Origin: Macrostomum hystrix
Lineage: Eukaryota > Platyhelminthes > Macrostomidae
Reading direction: 5' to 3'
DNA length: 64,000 nt
Assembly (NCBI GenBank): GCA_950097015.1
Contig: CATNEN010000031.1
Location: 1 to 64,000 of the forward strand
The notes below the pieces were generated by a model. That model did no database searches. It was not told the origin of the DNA and worked only from the letters and a program-made list of their open reading frames with translations. Both the position numbers and the translations under genes were made by a program. Below are positions 47,477-58,512 of this stretch, one piece after another; positions within the stretch are counted from its first letter, which is position 1; each line of letters starts with the position of its first letter.

Positions 47477-50104
47477 TCCTACTCTCCTCTAGCCTCCGCC
47501 CTCCTCAACCATCCTCTACCCTCCACTACTCTCCTCTATCTTCCCTGCCATCCTCTACCCTCCACTACCCTTCACTATCCTCCCCACCATCCTTTACCCT
47601 CCTTCACCATCCTCTACTCTCCTCTACACCCTTCCCTCTTCCCTCTACTCCTCTTCCCTTTACTACTATCCTCTACCCTCCTCTACTCTGCTCTAACCTC
47701 TTCTCTCCACTACCATCCTCTACCCTTCTCTACCCTCTTCTACCCTCCTATAACCTCCTCTAACCTCCTCTACCCTCCTTTACCCTGCTCTACCCTGCTC
47801 TACCCTCCTCTACCCTCCTCTAACCTCCTCTAACCTCCTCTACCCTCCTCTACCCTGCTCTACCCTGCTCTAACCTCCCCTACCATCCTCTACCCTGCTC
47901 TAACCTCCCCTACCATCCTCTACCCTGCTCTACCCTGCTCTACCCTCCTCTAACCTCCTCTACCCTCCTCTACCCTTCTCTACCCTCCTCTAACCTCCTC
48001 TAACCTCCTCTACCCTGCTCTACCCTCCTCTACCCTCCTCTAACCTCCTCTAACCTCCTCTACCCTGCTCTACCCTCCTCTACCCTCCTCTAACCTCCTC
48101 TAACCTCCTCTAACCTCCTCTACCCTCCTCTACCCTCCTCTACCCTGCTCTACCCTCCTCTACTCTCCACTACCATCCTCTACCCTTCTCTACCCTCCTC
48201 TACCCTCCTCTAACCTCAACCTCCTCTACCCTCCTCTAACCTCAACCTCCTCTACCCTCCTCTACCCTGCTCTACCCTCCTCTACTCTCCTCTATCCCCT
48301 TCCCTCCACTACCATCGACCATCGACCATCCTCTACCCTCCTCTACCCTCCTCTACCCTGCTCTACCCTCCTCTACTCTCCACTACCATCCTCTACCCTT
48401 CTCTACCCTCCTCTACCCTCCTCTAACCTCAACCTCTTCTACCCTCCTCTAACCTCAACCTCCTCTACCCTCCTCTACCCTGCTCTACCCTCCTCTACCC
48501 TCCTCTAACCTCCTCTAACCTCCTCTACCCTCCTCTACCCTGCTCTACCCTGCTCTACCCTCCTCTACCCTCCTCTAACCTCCTCTAACCTCCTCTACCC
48601 TCCTCTACCCTGCTCTACCCTGCTCTACCCTCCTCGAACCTCCTCTACCCTTCTCTACCCTCCTCTAACCTCCTCTAACCTCCTCTACCCTGCTCTACCC
48701 TCCTCTACCCTGCTCTAACCTCCTCTAACCTCCTCTACCCTGCTCTACCCTCCTCTACCCTCCTCTAACCTCCTCTAACCTCCTCTAACCTCCTCTACCC
48801 TGCTCTACCCTCCTCTACTCTCCTCTATCCCCTTCCCTCCACTACCATCGACCATCGACCATCCTCTACCCTCCTCTACCCTCCTCTACCCTGCTCTACC
48901 CTCCTCTACTCTCCACTACCATCCTCTACCCTTCTCTACCCTCCTCTACCCTCCTCTAACCTCAACCTCCTCTACCCTCCTCTAACCTCAACCTCCTCTA
49001 CCCTCCTCTACCCTGCTCTACCCTGCTCTACCCTCCTCTACTCTCCTCTACCCCCTTCCCTCCTCTTCCCTCCACTACCATCCTCTACCCTCCTCTACCC
49101 TCCTCTACCCTGCTCTACCCTCCTCTACTCTCCTCTACTCAACTCTACTCTACTCTATCTTTCCCTGCTCTTTCCTCCTCTACCCTCCTCTACTCTCCTC
49201 TACTCAACTCTACTCTACTATATCTTTCCCTGCTCTTTCCTCCTCTACCCTCCTCTACCCTTCTCTACCCTCCTCTACCCTCCTCTACCCTCCTCTACTG
49301 TCCTCTACCCCCTTCCCTCCTCTTCTCTCCACTACCATCGACCATCGACCCTCCTCTACCCTCCTCTACCCTGCTTTATCCTGCTCTACCCTCCTCTACT
49401 CTCCTCTACCCCCTTCCCTCCTCTACCCTCCTCTACCCTCCTCTATCTTCCCCGCCATCCTCTACCCTCCACTCCCCTTCTCTTTCCTACCCGCCATCCT
49501 CTACCCTCCACTCCCCTTCTCTATCCTCCCCAACATCCTCTACCCTCCTTCACCAGTCTTTACTCTCCTCTACCCCCTTCCCTCCTCAACCATTCTCTAC
49601 CCTGCTCTAACCTCGTCGATCCTCCCCACTATCCTCTACCCTCCGCTACCCTCCTCTATCTTCCCCGCCATCCTCTACCCTCCACCACCCTCCCTAGCCA
49701 TCCACTAATCTCCTCTACCCCCTTCCATCCTCTTCCCTCCACTACCATCAACCATCCTCTACCCTCCTCTACCCTGCTCTAACCTCCCCTACCATCCTCT
49801 ACCCTGCTCTAACCTCCCCTACCATCCTCTACCCTGCTCTAACCTCCCCTACCCTCCCCTACCCTGCTCTACCCTGCTCTACCCTCCTCTACCCTCCTCT
49901 ACCCTGCTCTAACCTCGTCGATCCTCCCCACCATCCTCTACCCTCCCCACTATCCTCTACCCTCCACCCTCTTCAACCATCCTCTACCCTCCGCTACCCT
50001 CCTCTACCCTCCCCACTATCCTCTACCCTCCACCATCCTCAACCTCCTCTAGCCTCTTTTAGCCTCCTCCACCCTGCTCTATCCTCCTCTATCCTCCTCT
50101 TGCT
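47477..50104. repeat. 10-bp polypyrimidine minisatellite (TACCCTCCTC and variants)
   Basis: About 2.6 kb of 10-bp units, chiefly TACCCTCCTC, TAACCTCCTC and TACCCTGCTC. The plus strand is almost wholly C and T. Longer-range structure exists: a segment with CCACTACCATCGACCATC recurs near 48,306, 48,838 and 49,327, embedded in similar unit strings, so multi-hundred-bp blocks have duplicated. The complementary strand has GGG and GG runs every few bases and could form triplex or quadruplex structures; that is inference. It ends about 80 bp before the KDZ start codon. Confidence 0.95.
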
Positions 50105-50181
50105 AAGCTTGCTCTTCCTTTTATAAATCGACATTTTTCGCTGTTTAGTGTTTACTCATAAGGCATTATTTTTTTAGCAAT

Positions 50182-53100
50182 ATGCTGCGTGCAAAAGTTA
50201 CTGAGTTGCACTTTAAAGTAAGACACTACACACCTGGTCAGCGAGCTAGCAGGCGAAAGATAACGGTTGATGGTACTAGCTCTTTGTAAGTTCTGTGATT
50301 ACGGAAAGTGTACGTTGCGCGTAAATGTACAGAATTGTAAGTTTTTAGCGTATAAAAAACCTTCACAGACCGCCGCAACGACCACATGATCAAGAATCTG
50401 CCCCCAGTGCCGAAGAACACCTTTCATTCAGTTCTGCTTCACCACCCCTGTGTGGCAACACACAATATCAGGATCGTATCAATCGTGCTACCAAGGCATG
50501 GTCAGATAGCCAGCGCGATGCAGAGTCAGCAATCTGCGATTTTTTTAGCCCATTAGGCAACTGCGTAAAGTGTAAAACACATGAGGCGCCGTTTCGGTGC
50601 AGTGCATGCCACTTACTGCAAGTCTGCCGTAATTGCCTTGACGAACAACACAAACATCATCCTCCGCACGTGGCGGAACAGTGGAATGTAAGCTTTAAAG
50701 TTAGCTCATACTGCCATCAAACGTAGGCTAGAACACAGTAATTTACTTTCTTAATTCCCATTCATTTTACCACAAAGTAGGTGTACACCAAAACGAGTCA
50801 CTTCATTTCATGGCAGTGTGAACGAGCCTTTACAGTTTTGGCTTTCGGTGCACTTTGAATGATTTTTATGACATTTAAGATTAGTTTATCAATACACTAT
50901 ACTATTGTATTTTTTACAGTGTTTTCACTGTATCATTTGCATTTTTATTCTCAGAATTCAGAATTGTTTGTATTTTTTAATTTACTACTTCCAACAGGGT
51001 CATGTTTACGTTCCACTGACAGCTCCCGCTGTGCTGAAACGTCGATGCTCGTGCTTGGGATCATCGTTTGTCAAGCAAGTGTTTATTTTTGATGACAATG
51101 GTAAGTAAATGCCTATACGATTTTTATCACTATTTGTACAGGGCCAAATTACTTTTTTAAAACCTTTTAAAGCGGAAAACCTTCTTGCTTTCTTACCGAC
51201 ATGTGGGTTTGTAGTTTATAATGTCCGACTCAGGGCTTGAAGGTCGAGGTTCGATTCCTGATTTTACTGTAAACTTTTTGTCTATTAGCACAACACTTAA
51301 CTCTGCATTGCTTCAGTTCACCCAGCTGTTAAATGAGTGCTAGCATTGTCTGGGATTAATTTTGTGAATCTTCAAATGCGCTACGCAATGGCTGTGGCTG
51401 TGCTGTCGGCAGCTCACCCTTAGTTTCTAATCCTAGATCGTGCTGATATTGAGATACAACATATACACAACATACACTCGCTCCACCTCATACATCATAT
51501 ACATATACATTACGCTGAAATCCAATCAAATTTCATAACACAATTTCAGGCGACGAATTCGATGCTTCTTTAGAAGTATGTAATTGCAGCAACATCCGCG
51601 CATCACTGGTTCGCCATGGATTCTGGCCGCTGCAAGCTGAACCAGATCTGGCGATTCGCGTTACTGCTGCCTCTTTCAAGCTCCTTTTACAGCTTATCGC
51701 TATCAACAAAAAGTGTGCAGGCTCCCTACAAAGTGCTTGTTGTGCCATGGCATCTTTCAGATCGCCTATGTGGGGCCGACAAGGGGTACGATGAAGTAAT
51801 TTTTTTGTCTACATGCACGTTAAGTCAGGAAGTTTTGGTACCTGTATACTCTTGGAGCCAAATTTATTTGGTGACAGAATTCAATGCAAAATGTTTTGAT
51901 GCTTGATGTTTTTATAGGTAGTATATGAGGGGGTGAGTGGCAGAGCGGTTAACGCGTTTGCCTCTCGCACCACGGTCCCTGAGCTCGATTCCGCGAGCAA
52001 GGCCACATTAATTTGAGGTGCAGCCGCGGAGAGAAGGCTTGGGGGCTTGTCGTGCAATTTACGCCCATGAGGGCCAACCTCCAACGCACAGAGAAAATGT
52101 ACACCGCCTGACGATGAAAAAGTCAGGGCAGATGTACACCTCTGTGTGAGTGTGTGCCTGCGTACGGTATCTGTGTGCGTGTGTGCTCAGGAGTCAGCGG
52201 AATGGGCAGAATTGCCTCCTCGCTGGCTGCAGGTCTACTGTCAAAAAAATGTTGTGTCAGTGCCCACAGCCCTCCTGCTAACATTATTATTATTACAGGT
52301 AGTATATGTTATCAAGCTTTTTTATTTCAGATGAATCTATACCGGCCGCTGAATACTTTCGGCTCAATGACTGCTTTTCGCCAGCTTTTGAGTTCAATTC
52401 AATGGGATGGAGAGACCAATTGTCCAGCTTGCTATACGGTTTAAGTCGAAGAATTAGCATTTTTCCTTCTCTTATATCTAATAATGGGTATTGTAAATAT
52501 TCACTTGTCCCACTGTGCGAAATGTAATTTATAGGAGCCTCAAAATTTCGTCAAGTTTTGCCCCACTTTCTCCAAACAGTGCTCCAACGTGTATTGTATT
52601 GCTTTTTTAGTCAAAATAATTTTTTTAACCATTCCTAATCTCTGTTTAGTCCGAATGCCAAGATACCTTGTCGGCTCCATTGATTGTTCAGCTCGACGGC
52701 TGCTTCGGAATGCGGCACAGAGCCTCTGCCGGCCTTTCATCTTTTCCTGAGCACGACACCAATAGCTACTTTGTGGAAGCAGACATGTCCGGTGACTTTC
52801 AAGTCAATGCTCAGAGTTGTCCTAATTGGAAAGCAGGTGAAAGAGGTCAGCAGCTCGTCACGACAAGAGACAAAACAAATTTGGATGTCTTTGGCCTGTT
52901 TGCTGCATCTTGCCGCCACGAGTCAATATTAACGCTTTCGGATATGATTACAAGTGGAGAACGGTAATGTGATTAAGAGTTTAGTTTTAGTTAGGAATTT
53001 TCATTTTTCTTTTTTTCTGATCATTGGCAGAGTGGTAATGCATCCTAACGGCTAGTCATGAGCCGCTACAAGGCAAAGCCACATTAAGTTTGGGGTTGGT

Positions 53101-54935
53101 CGCAGAAACTTTAAACTTAATGTACTATGCACTGGACTTACTTGCTAGCCAATCCGAACTACTCCATCTTAGACTCAACTACGCTGTGGCATCAGTGAAG
53201 ACAGCTGTGGCACGCAACCCAGCGGCTCGCATTATTGTCTCATATGACATTGCATGCAAGCTGAAAGCTACATTTCGGGATTCTCAAATTGCTTTCGTAG
53301 TGCCTGCAATGCATGCCTACGGACATTCATGGCCGTGCCAGCTAACAAACGGCGTACGCTTCAAACCGGATGTCGGTCTTACAGACGGCGAAGGTTGCGA
53401 ACGACTGTGGAGCTATTTACGGCGTTTTTCCGCACAAACGAAAGAGATGACTCACGTCAATAGACGTCGATTTTTAAACACTTTAGCTGCTGACATGAAC
53501 TTCGAATTAATCGTCAACATCAGTAAGGCAATACCAGCTACTTGTAGTTTATAAATGAACCGGAAATGCTTTTGCGGGAAGTTTTGCATCTTGTGCTTCT
53601 TGACCTCTTTCTCTTGCGCTCATGCTAATAAGTTATCAAAGTCAGCTAATACTGTACACGTGAAAGTTTTATCCCAATTAGTAACTTAACAACCATCCCA
53701 TCCGATGCCTAAATTCGTGTAGCTAACTGGCTGACGCAGCGCATCAAATACGTCCAGCGGACCAATGCACGCATCGAAAATGAGATAACTGCATTTGCTT
53801 CGAGCCATCAAATCTCACGTATGAACTCGTCAGATAAACTTTGCACAAAAGCAAAAAATTTTAATTTAGTACAGCATGCTTTGCACTCGATTAAATGTAG
53901 CCTCTTTTTACTCTTGCTTTTCCGCAATAATTTTTCGTTACTTTTTTCAGCGACGCTTTCTGCTTTTGAGGCGTACGTGGAATCTTGGGCGCCAGACTTT
54001 TGTGCATCCATCATGGCAACATCTAATCAAAGACGGGTGAGCACTACTCGTGAGTTAGCTATCAACGATCTAGCTGCACTAACCGCAGAGCGGGAATATC
54101 TGGCCCAGCATGTCGCTACCGATCGGGGTCAGAAAATGGCAAAACGCTTGGCGTCGGCTAAGAAAGCAATCGATAAAAAACGCGAGATCATAGTTCGTCG
54201 CTTCAACTCTAGCCTATCTTCTGAGCCTCCACTTAGTCTAGAAGATTTTACGAGCTTTGCAGCTGAAGGCTTTAAAACAGCTAATCTTAGCCAATTGGAC
54301 GCAAATACAACGTCGCAGATGGTTGCCTATCGTCTATATCATATGCGCCTTCGAGCTAAAGAGGAGATAGCCATTGTGGAGTGTGAAGTTCGACGCTCCA
54401 CCCGCTTTCTACTTCGGGCCATTCAGCAAACCTGGGCGCGCATTGCCTCAAGTCATTATAACTCTCCTGTGCTTTACAATCGGCTCATCGGTCTCAGTCG
54501 ACTTCTTCATCGGCATGTCACCGCCTTTCCATCAGAAAAAACCCTGGTTCAAGACACCAACATACTGGCGATGGAGACAGTCGGCTCTGTGGCTCTTGAC
54601 GAAGAAACGTGTGACGTTTACTCTATGAGTGACTCCGGTAAGTAAAAATTGCCAATTTTTAAAAACGATTCGGCGACCATGTCCATGTTATGGTATGATA
54701 GTTTCAGAATGTTGTAAAGATTGAAAGTGTTTGTATCTCATCATCTTTAGACTAGATTATTTCGGGCTCACTTTATTATGCTTTTGTTGCCCACACAGGC
54801 AACAAATTGTCGAATATGCGCGCGTGATTCGTCGCTCGTACTGCTTTACATTGTGCTATAAATAGCTTTTCGTACTATTATTTCATTCCTTCCTGTTCTT
54901 TCAGCATCGGATGATGACACAGACACTGAATGAAT
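50182..54935 (+). CDS. KDZ-type transposase, ten exons, apparently intact (809 residues)
   Basis: The exons I infer are 50182-50285, 50369-50687, 50998-51100, 51550-51785, 52331-52438, 52650-52963, 53089-53522, 53723-53818, 53951-54637 and 54907-54935. All introns are GT-AG, all phases agree, and the sum is 2430 nt with no internal stop. A CxC-type zinc cluster begins at about residue 100 (CVKCKTHEAPFRCSAC, VCRNCLDEQHKHH), followed by VCNCSNIRASLVRHGFWP, typical of the CxC2 cysteine cluster of KDZ transposases. The catalytic part has VQLDGCF (Asp about 306), TNLDVFGLFAASCRHE, VSYDIAC (Asp 448), HAYGHSWPCQ and LTDGEGCERLWSYL (Glu 496 or 499). The C-terminal part (residues 572-800) is helical, ending in an acidic DDDTDTE tail. 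KDZ enzymes are DDE-type transposases of Kyakuja, Dileera and Zisupton elements. Element ends were not found, so a mobile copy and a domesticated gene are both possible. The start and exon 7 acceptor are the least certain points. Confidence 0.85.
51187..51300 (+). repeat. Possible tRNA-derived SINE fragment in a KDZ intron
   Basis: AGGTTCGATTCCT matches a Pol III B box. The upstream A box is poor and no clear cloverleaf could be drawn, so this is more likely a decayed SINE head than a tRNA gene. It lies in the intron between KDZ exons 3 and 4. Confidence 0.3.
51916..52308 (+). mobile_element. Full-length tRNA-derived SINE in a KDZ intron
   Basis: Body 51928-52296 is flanked by a perfect 12-bp target duplication AGGTAGTATATG (51916-51927 and 52297-52308). 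The head has an A box TGGCAGAGCGGTTAACGCG and a B-box-like GAGCTCGATTCCG. The body contains GTCAGGGCAGATGTACAC and a TG-rich tract. The 3' end is an ATT repeat tail, as in SINEs mobilised by certain LINEs. It sits in the intron between KDZ exons 4 and 5. A truncated relative lies at about 60,685-60,860. Confidence 0.85.
53026..53105 (+). repeat. SINE head fragment at a KDZ splice acceptor
   Basis: TTGGCAGAGTGGTAATGC (A box) and AGCCACATTAAGTTTGGGG resemble the head of the SINE at 51928 (TGGCAGAGCGG, GGCCACATTAATTTGAGG). The only acceptor that keeps the KDZ frame open here is CACATTAAG at 53081-53088, inside this fragment. About 17 nt of SINE-like sequence (53089-53105) are therefore inferred to be coding. 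Confidence 0.6.
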
Positions 54936-56722
54936 TCAGTTCTCTTAATGCACTGCGTTGTCGGGTCTGCACTTCTTTTTCTCTGACTTACTTGTGAATG
55001 ACATGTGCTCTGGATTCCCAGACCAGTTTAACTTACACATGTATGTGCTAAGAAAACGCGTACGTACGAGCTAGCGATAGGCAGCAAAAATGTTCAGAGC
55101 AGCAGTGTGGCTGTGGCTGTAGGTTATCTGTGGCACTTACAAGCGCAGTTGATTAAAGTCACGTTACTTGCACAGGATAAGCTATAATCTTATGCTCAGA
55201 AATTCTTTTTAATGCTGTTCTTGTTTAGTAATGTACATGCAGTTCACTTATGTATTTGCAAATCAGTCAAGCTTATTGTACTTCAGGTTCTTGTATCTTC
55301 TCGTATAACTTCTCGTATCTCCCTACTTATATTTGTGTTGTTTCTGAACGTACTTCTAGCTATTTTTTAATTGTATAATAGACTAAATTCGAGGCATTAT
55401 ATAAATACCATAGAAACAAGCGTAGCTTAACGTAGCAAGTAATTGTTACATTTATACCGGTTCCGTCCTGTGCCCAACTAAATTCTCGTAATTGTTCCTT
55501 ACGCCCCTTACATTGCATGCCTATGATTGTTTGAATGGTTTCTCTGATCCATAATATATAGAAAGGATAGTTACCCAGTTTTTGTTACAAATTGAGTTCA
55601 GTTGATCTAGAACCTACCGTGATCGCTGATGTCTTAGAGAGCTTGTGGAAAGACGACAAGTTTTGATGAGAATCAAAGCTATGTTCATTATTTATTAAAT
55701 CTAAGGCTCATGGTAAGTCAAAAATATCTCTCCATTTTTGTTACTTCAATCATGAATGTATATTGGATTGCTTTCCTTGCTGCGATTTTTTTAAGGAAAC
55801 GGTTAAAAGCCAAATAAATTGTATATCTGATTGTGTGTTTAACGGAAATTAATTAACGGCGAATAAAATTTTAGGTCTGTATAAAGTTTTATTCATCCGA
55901 TTTCTTTCTTTTTTTCGGTTCTAGAACGTGCCAATTATACCAGAAGGACTACGAGCGTAAGCTTAAATTATGAATCGTTGGTTGATTCGTCCAATTATAA
56001 ATTGTACTTGATGATTGGAACCACATTTCAATCAGGTAAAAGTACTTACAAATTAATATTTTGGTATCGCAATAACCCAAAAAAATGCTAACTCCCAGAG
56101 GATGTAGTCCAAGCAGCAGAAATGCATGGCACGAACAACCGATAGGACGAGGCCGGACAGTTAAAGCGAACATTTATTTGGCGCTAAAATAACCAGCGGC
56201 ACCAGTTTTAGAAATGCAGACTCGAAAAGCAACACGCAGCAGAAGGTGTCAAAAAGCGCGCTGGCACACAGGCTGAAAGCCCTCTTAAATACTGACAGCG
56301 CGGGGGAGAGGCTGAAGCCCCGCAGATTCGCATCAAACTAACAGACATAGGTGCACATGCTCCAAGGTCAAGCGAGACAGGCAGACAGTTACCTGTTATC
56401 TGCCTCACGATGACTTAAACTGAGTCATCGTGCGTGTACGCAATTAAATTAAAATGCTCGTATTAGTGTGCTTGGGCATCGTGACAAGCGTGAATGCCCA
56501 GGGCACATTATAAGAGCGTAGACATGTCAAAGTGATTTTTAACTTACTTTGTCGAAATTATTCACTTCGGCTCACGCAATTTCAACGATTGGCCCGCCAT
56601 CGTCAGCATATCGTTCACCCTTACGCCACCCAAAAAACATTTTGTTAAGAATTTGCCATATACATATGTACGAAGCTTTTTACCACTTCACTTAACTCAC
56701 TTACTCAGAGTCATCCTACATG
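54936..56722. other. Non-coding stretch downstream of the KDZ gene
   Basis: No gene recognised. The first part presumably holds the KDZ 3' untranslated region. A GC-rich patch at about 56,100-56,440 (AGCGCGGGGGAGAGGCTGAAG) ends in a perfect hairpin, annotated separately. The patch could be part of an unrecognised inserted element. Confidence 0.45.
56406..56432. other. Perfect hairpin, 10-bp stem and 7-nt loop
   Basis: CACGATGACT, loop TAAACTG, then AGTCATCGTG, the exact reverse complement of the first arm. It lies at the 3' side of a GC-rich patch. A transcription-factor half-site (TGAGTCA) spans the loop and right stem. Function unknown. Confidence 0.8.
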
Positions 56723-56724
56723 TA

Positions 56725-58325
56725 TTGTATTTTTCGCACTATGTGGAACAGTGGGCATGCAAAACGGAACGGCCCATGGAATTCTATGGCCGAGCGTAAT
56801 TGAACTCACAAAAGAAAGTAAGCCATAGACAACTCATGCAATTGATGCAAGACAATTTGTCATGCTATGTGGAACGATGAGCCAGAATAGAAGGAACGAT
56901 TTTAGATTTTATTTGCAGAAAGAATGAAATTAAGCAGAAACAGAACATTTTTCAGAGTTGCATTCCAATAAATCATATTTTAAGTCTGCAATTGAAACAT
57001 CAAAGTTAAAAAATTTCAACCCCTAAAACAGATGTCGCCTCAAACCCAATCCAAACAATCGATTGCAGCGCAGCTCCCAGCCAGCGCACTTGTCCGCAGT
57101 GATTGCTTGACCAACAGCTTCAGTCGCCTCTCGTTCAAGTAGCATGAATCTCCACTGCTTAAGTGTCACTCCTTCTGTTCAAACTTGCTCATTCTCAACC
57201 ATGCCGGCTTCCGCCAAACGGTTCTTGAGATTTGACTTCAACGCAGCAAATTCGGTCGGGTTTAGAAATGGTGAATACGGGGGTAGGATTCGTGTCACAA
57301 TTCTGTCCCGATGGTTCTCTCGGATCTCCACACCACGATGAAAATTTGGGCCATCCTTAAAAATTACCCAGTTTCCGGTAGGGTCCAGTTGATGGCAGCG
57401 GTCTGCTAGGTGGTCTAAAAATTCTTGAAACCTTTGCTGCGTTTGGCCCCTCTCTGGATGACATAATGCACCAACCGGAACTCCGACGAAATTGCCATGC
57501 AAACCGTAACGTTAGGACCCCTCTGGGTTGTCACCGTGCCGAATCCTTGCGAACACTTGGTGTCCACGAGCCGACCTGCCCTACGACCTCCGGGTCCACA
57601 AGTTAAAACCGGTCTCATCTAAGTAGACAGTGTGAACTCCTGGAGCTAAGTGGAGCATGAAGTTAGCGTATTCGCTTCTGGCGTCCAGGCTTTCGACTCG
57701 GTTGGTGTTTAGGTGAATATATCCGTCCCCTTGGTAGCAAGTTTGACCGTAAAGAGCAAACCATCCATTGTTCGATCAATTGTTTTAAGGCTCACCTGTG
57801 GCTTGTCAGGAAAGCGTCCGATCAGCTTCTCAGCCATTGACTTTAGCGTTTGAAAGGGATTTCGCTGCACCTCATGTTGTAAAAAATCTCGCATCTTTGC
57901 GTCCATTTTGCAGTTTGCTTCCTTGCATCCTCCACGAGGCAAAGCTTCCAACCTGCCATGCAGCTTGTTCGAATGTTGACCGAATACGCTGAACAGAAGT
58001 TTTGGATACTCCTAACAAGACTGACACATCCTTCATCGACAGTCCACGGTGCAAGGCGGCGACGATGCGCTGTACGTCGATCACGTACAGCAATTTGGGG
58101 CGCCATTATTGCTTAACTGATCAAACGAAAGAAAATGAAAGCGTGTTCTTGTCTCTGAAAAACTAAAATCGTTCCTTCTATTCTGGCTCATCGTTCCACA
58201 TAGCATGACAAATTGAGTTGTCTATGGCTTCTTTCTCGTGTGAATTCAAACGCTTGGCCATAGAATTCCATCATGGGCCGTTCCGTTTTGCATGTCCACT
58301 GTTCCACATAGCGCGACAAAAGCAA
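56725..58325 (-). mobile_element. Tc1/mariner-like transposon, 1601 bp
   Basis: The ends start TTGTATTTTTCGCACTATGT and, read from the other side, TTGCTTTTGTCGCGCTATGT. Inverted terminal repeats extend about 165-180 bp (about 56725-56906 and 58160-58325), and each contains the CTATGTGGAACG/A motif twice. TA dinucleotides flank both ends (56723-56724, 58326-58327). The empty site can be read from the adjacent 47-bp minisatellite, where CATGTACTTGC is continuous; here CATG-TA precedes the element and TA-CTTGC follows it. Confidence 0.93.
57179..58106 (-). pseudogene. Tc1/mariner-like transposase remnant
   Basis: The minus strand shows a helix-turn-helix DNA-binding start (DVQRIVAALHRGLSMKDVSV, then LLGVSKTSVQRIR), a second domain piece (MRDFLQHEVQRNPFQTLKSM), and catalytic-domain pieces TQRGPNVTVCMAIS, VIFKDGPNFHR (second Asp) and ILPPYSPFLNPTEFAALKSN (with the Glu). 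At least three frame changes separate these pieces, so the copy is dead. The conserved PPYSPFLNPxE block places it in the Tc1/mariner (IS630-related) superfamily; the exact family cannot be fixed. Confidence 0.85.
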
Positions 58326-58512
58326 TACTTGCATCCCAGCTGTATTGAATACACTCGCAGTCATCCTACATGTACTTGCATCCCAGCTGTATTGAATACA
58401 CTCGCAGTCATCCTACATGTACTTGCATCCCAGCTGTATAGAATACACTCGCAGTCATCCTACATGTACTTGCATCCCAGCTGTATTGAATACACTCGCA
58501 GTCATCCTACTT
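58326..58512. repeat. 47-bp minisatellite, about four copies
   Basis: The unit contains ACTTGCATCCCAGCTGTATT and ACTCGCAGTCATCCTACATG. A partial unit (ACTCAGAGTCATCCTACATG) also lies left of the transposon at 56,703-56,722, so the Tc1/mariner-like element split the array. Confidence 0.92.

Noticed and set aside
47477-50104. Interstitial telomere-like repeat
   Set aside because: The unit is 10 bp (TACCCTCCTC) and lacks a regular TTAGGG/CCCTAA core; the resemblance is limited to CTAACC variants.
50238-50653. Minus-strand frames opposite the first KDZ exons
   Set aside because: The plus strand there carries the start exon and zinc cluster in phase with the rest of the gene.
51187-51300. Functional tRNA gene
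   Set aside because: Only a B box is convincing; no acceptor stem or A box could be paired, so a SINE remnant is more likely.
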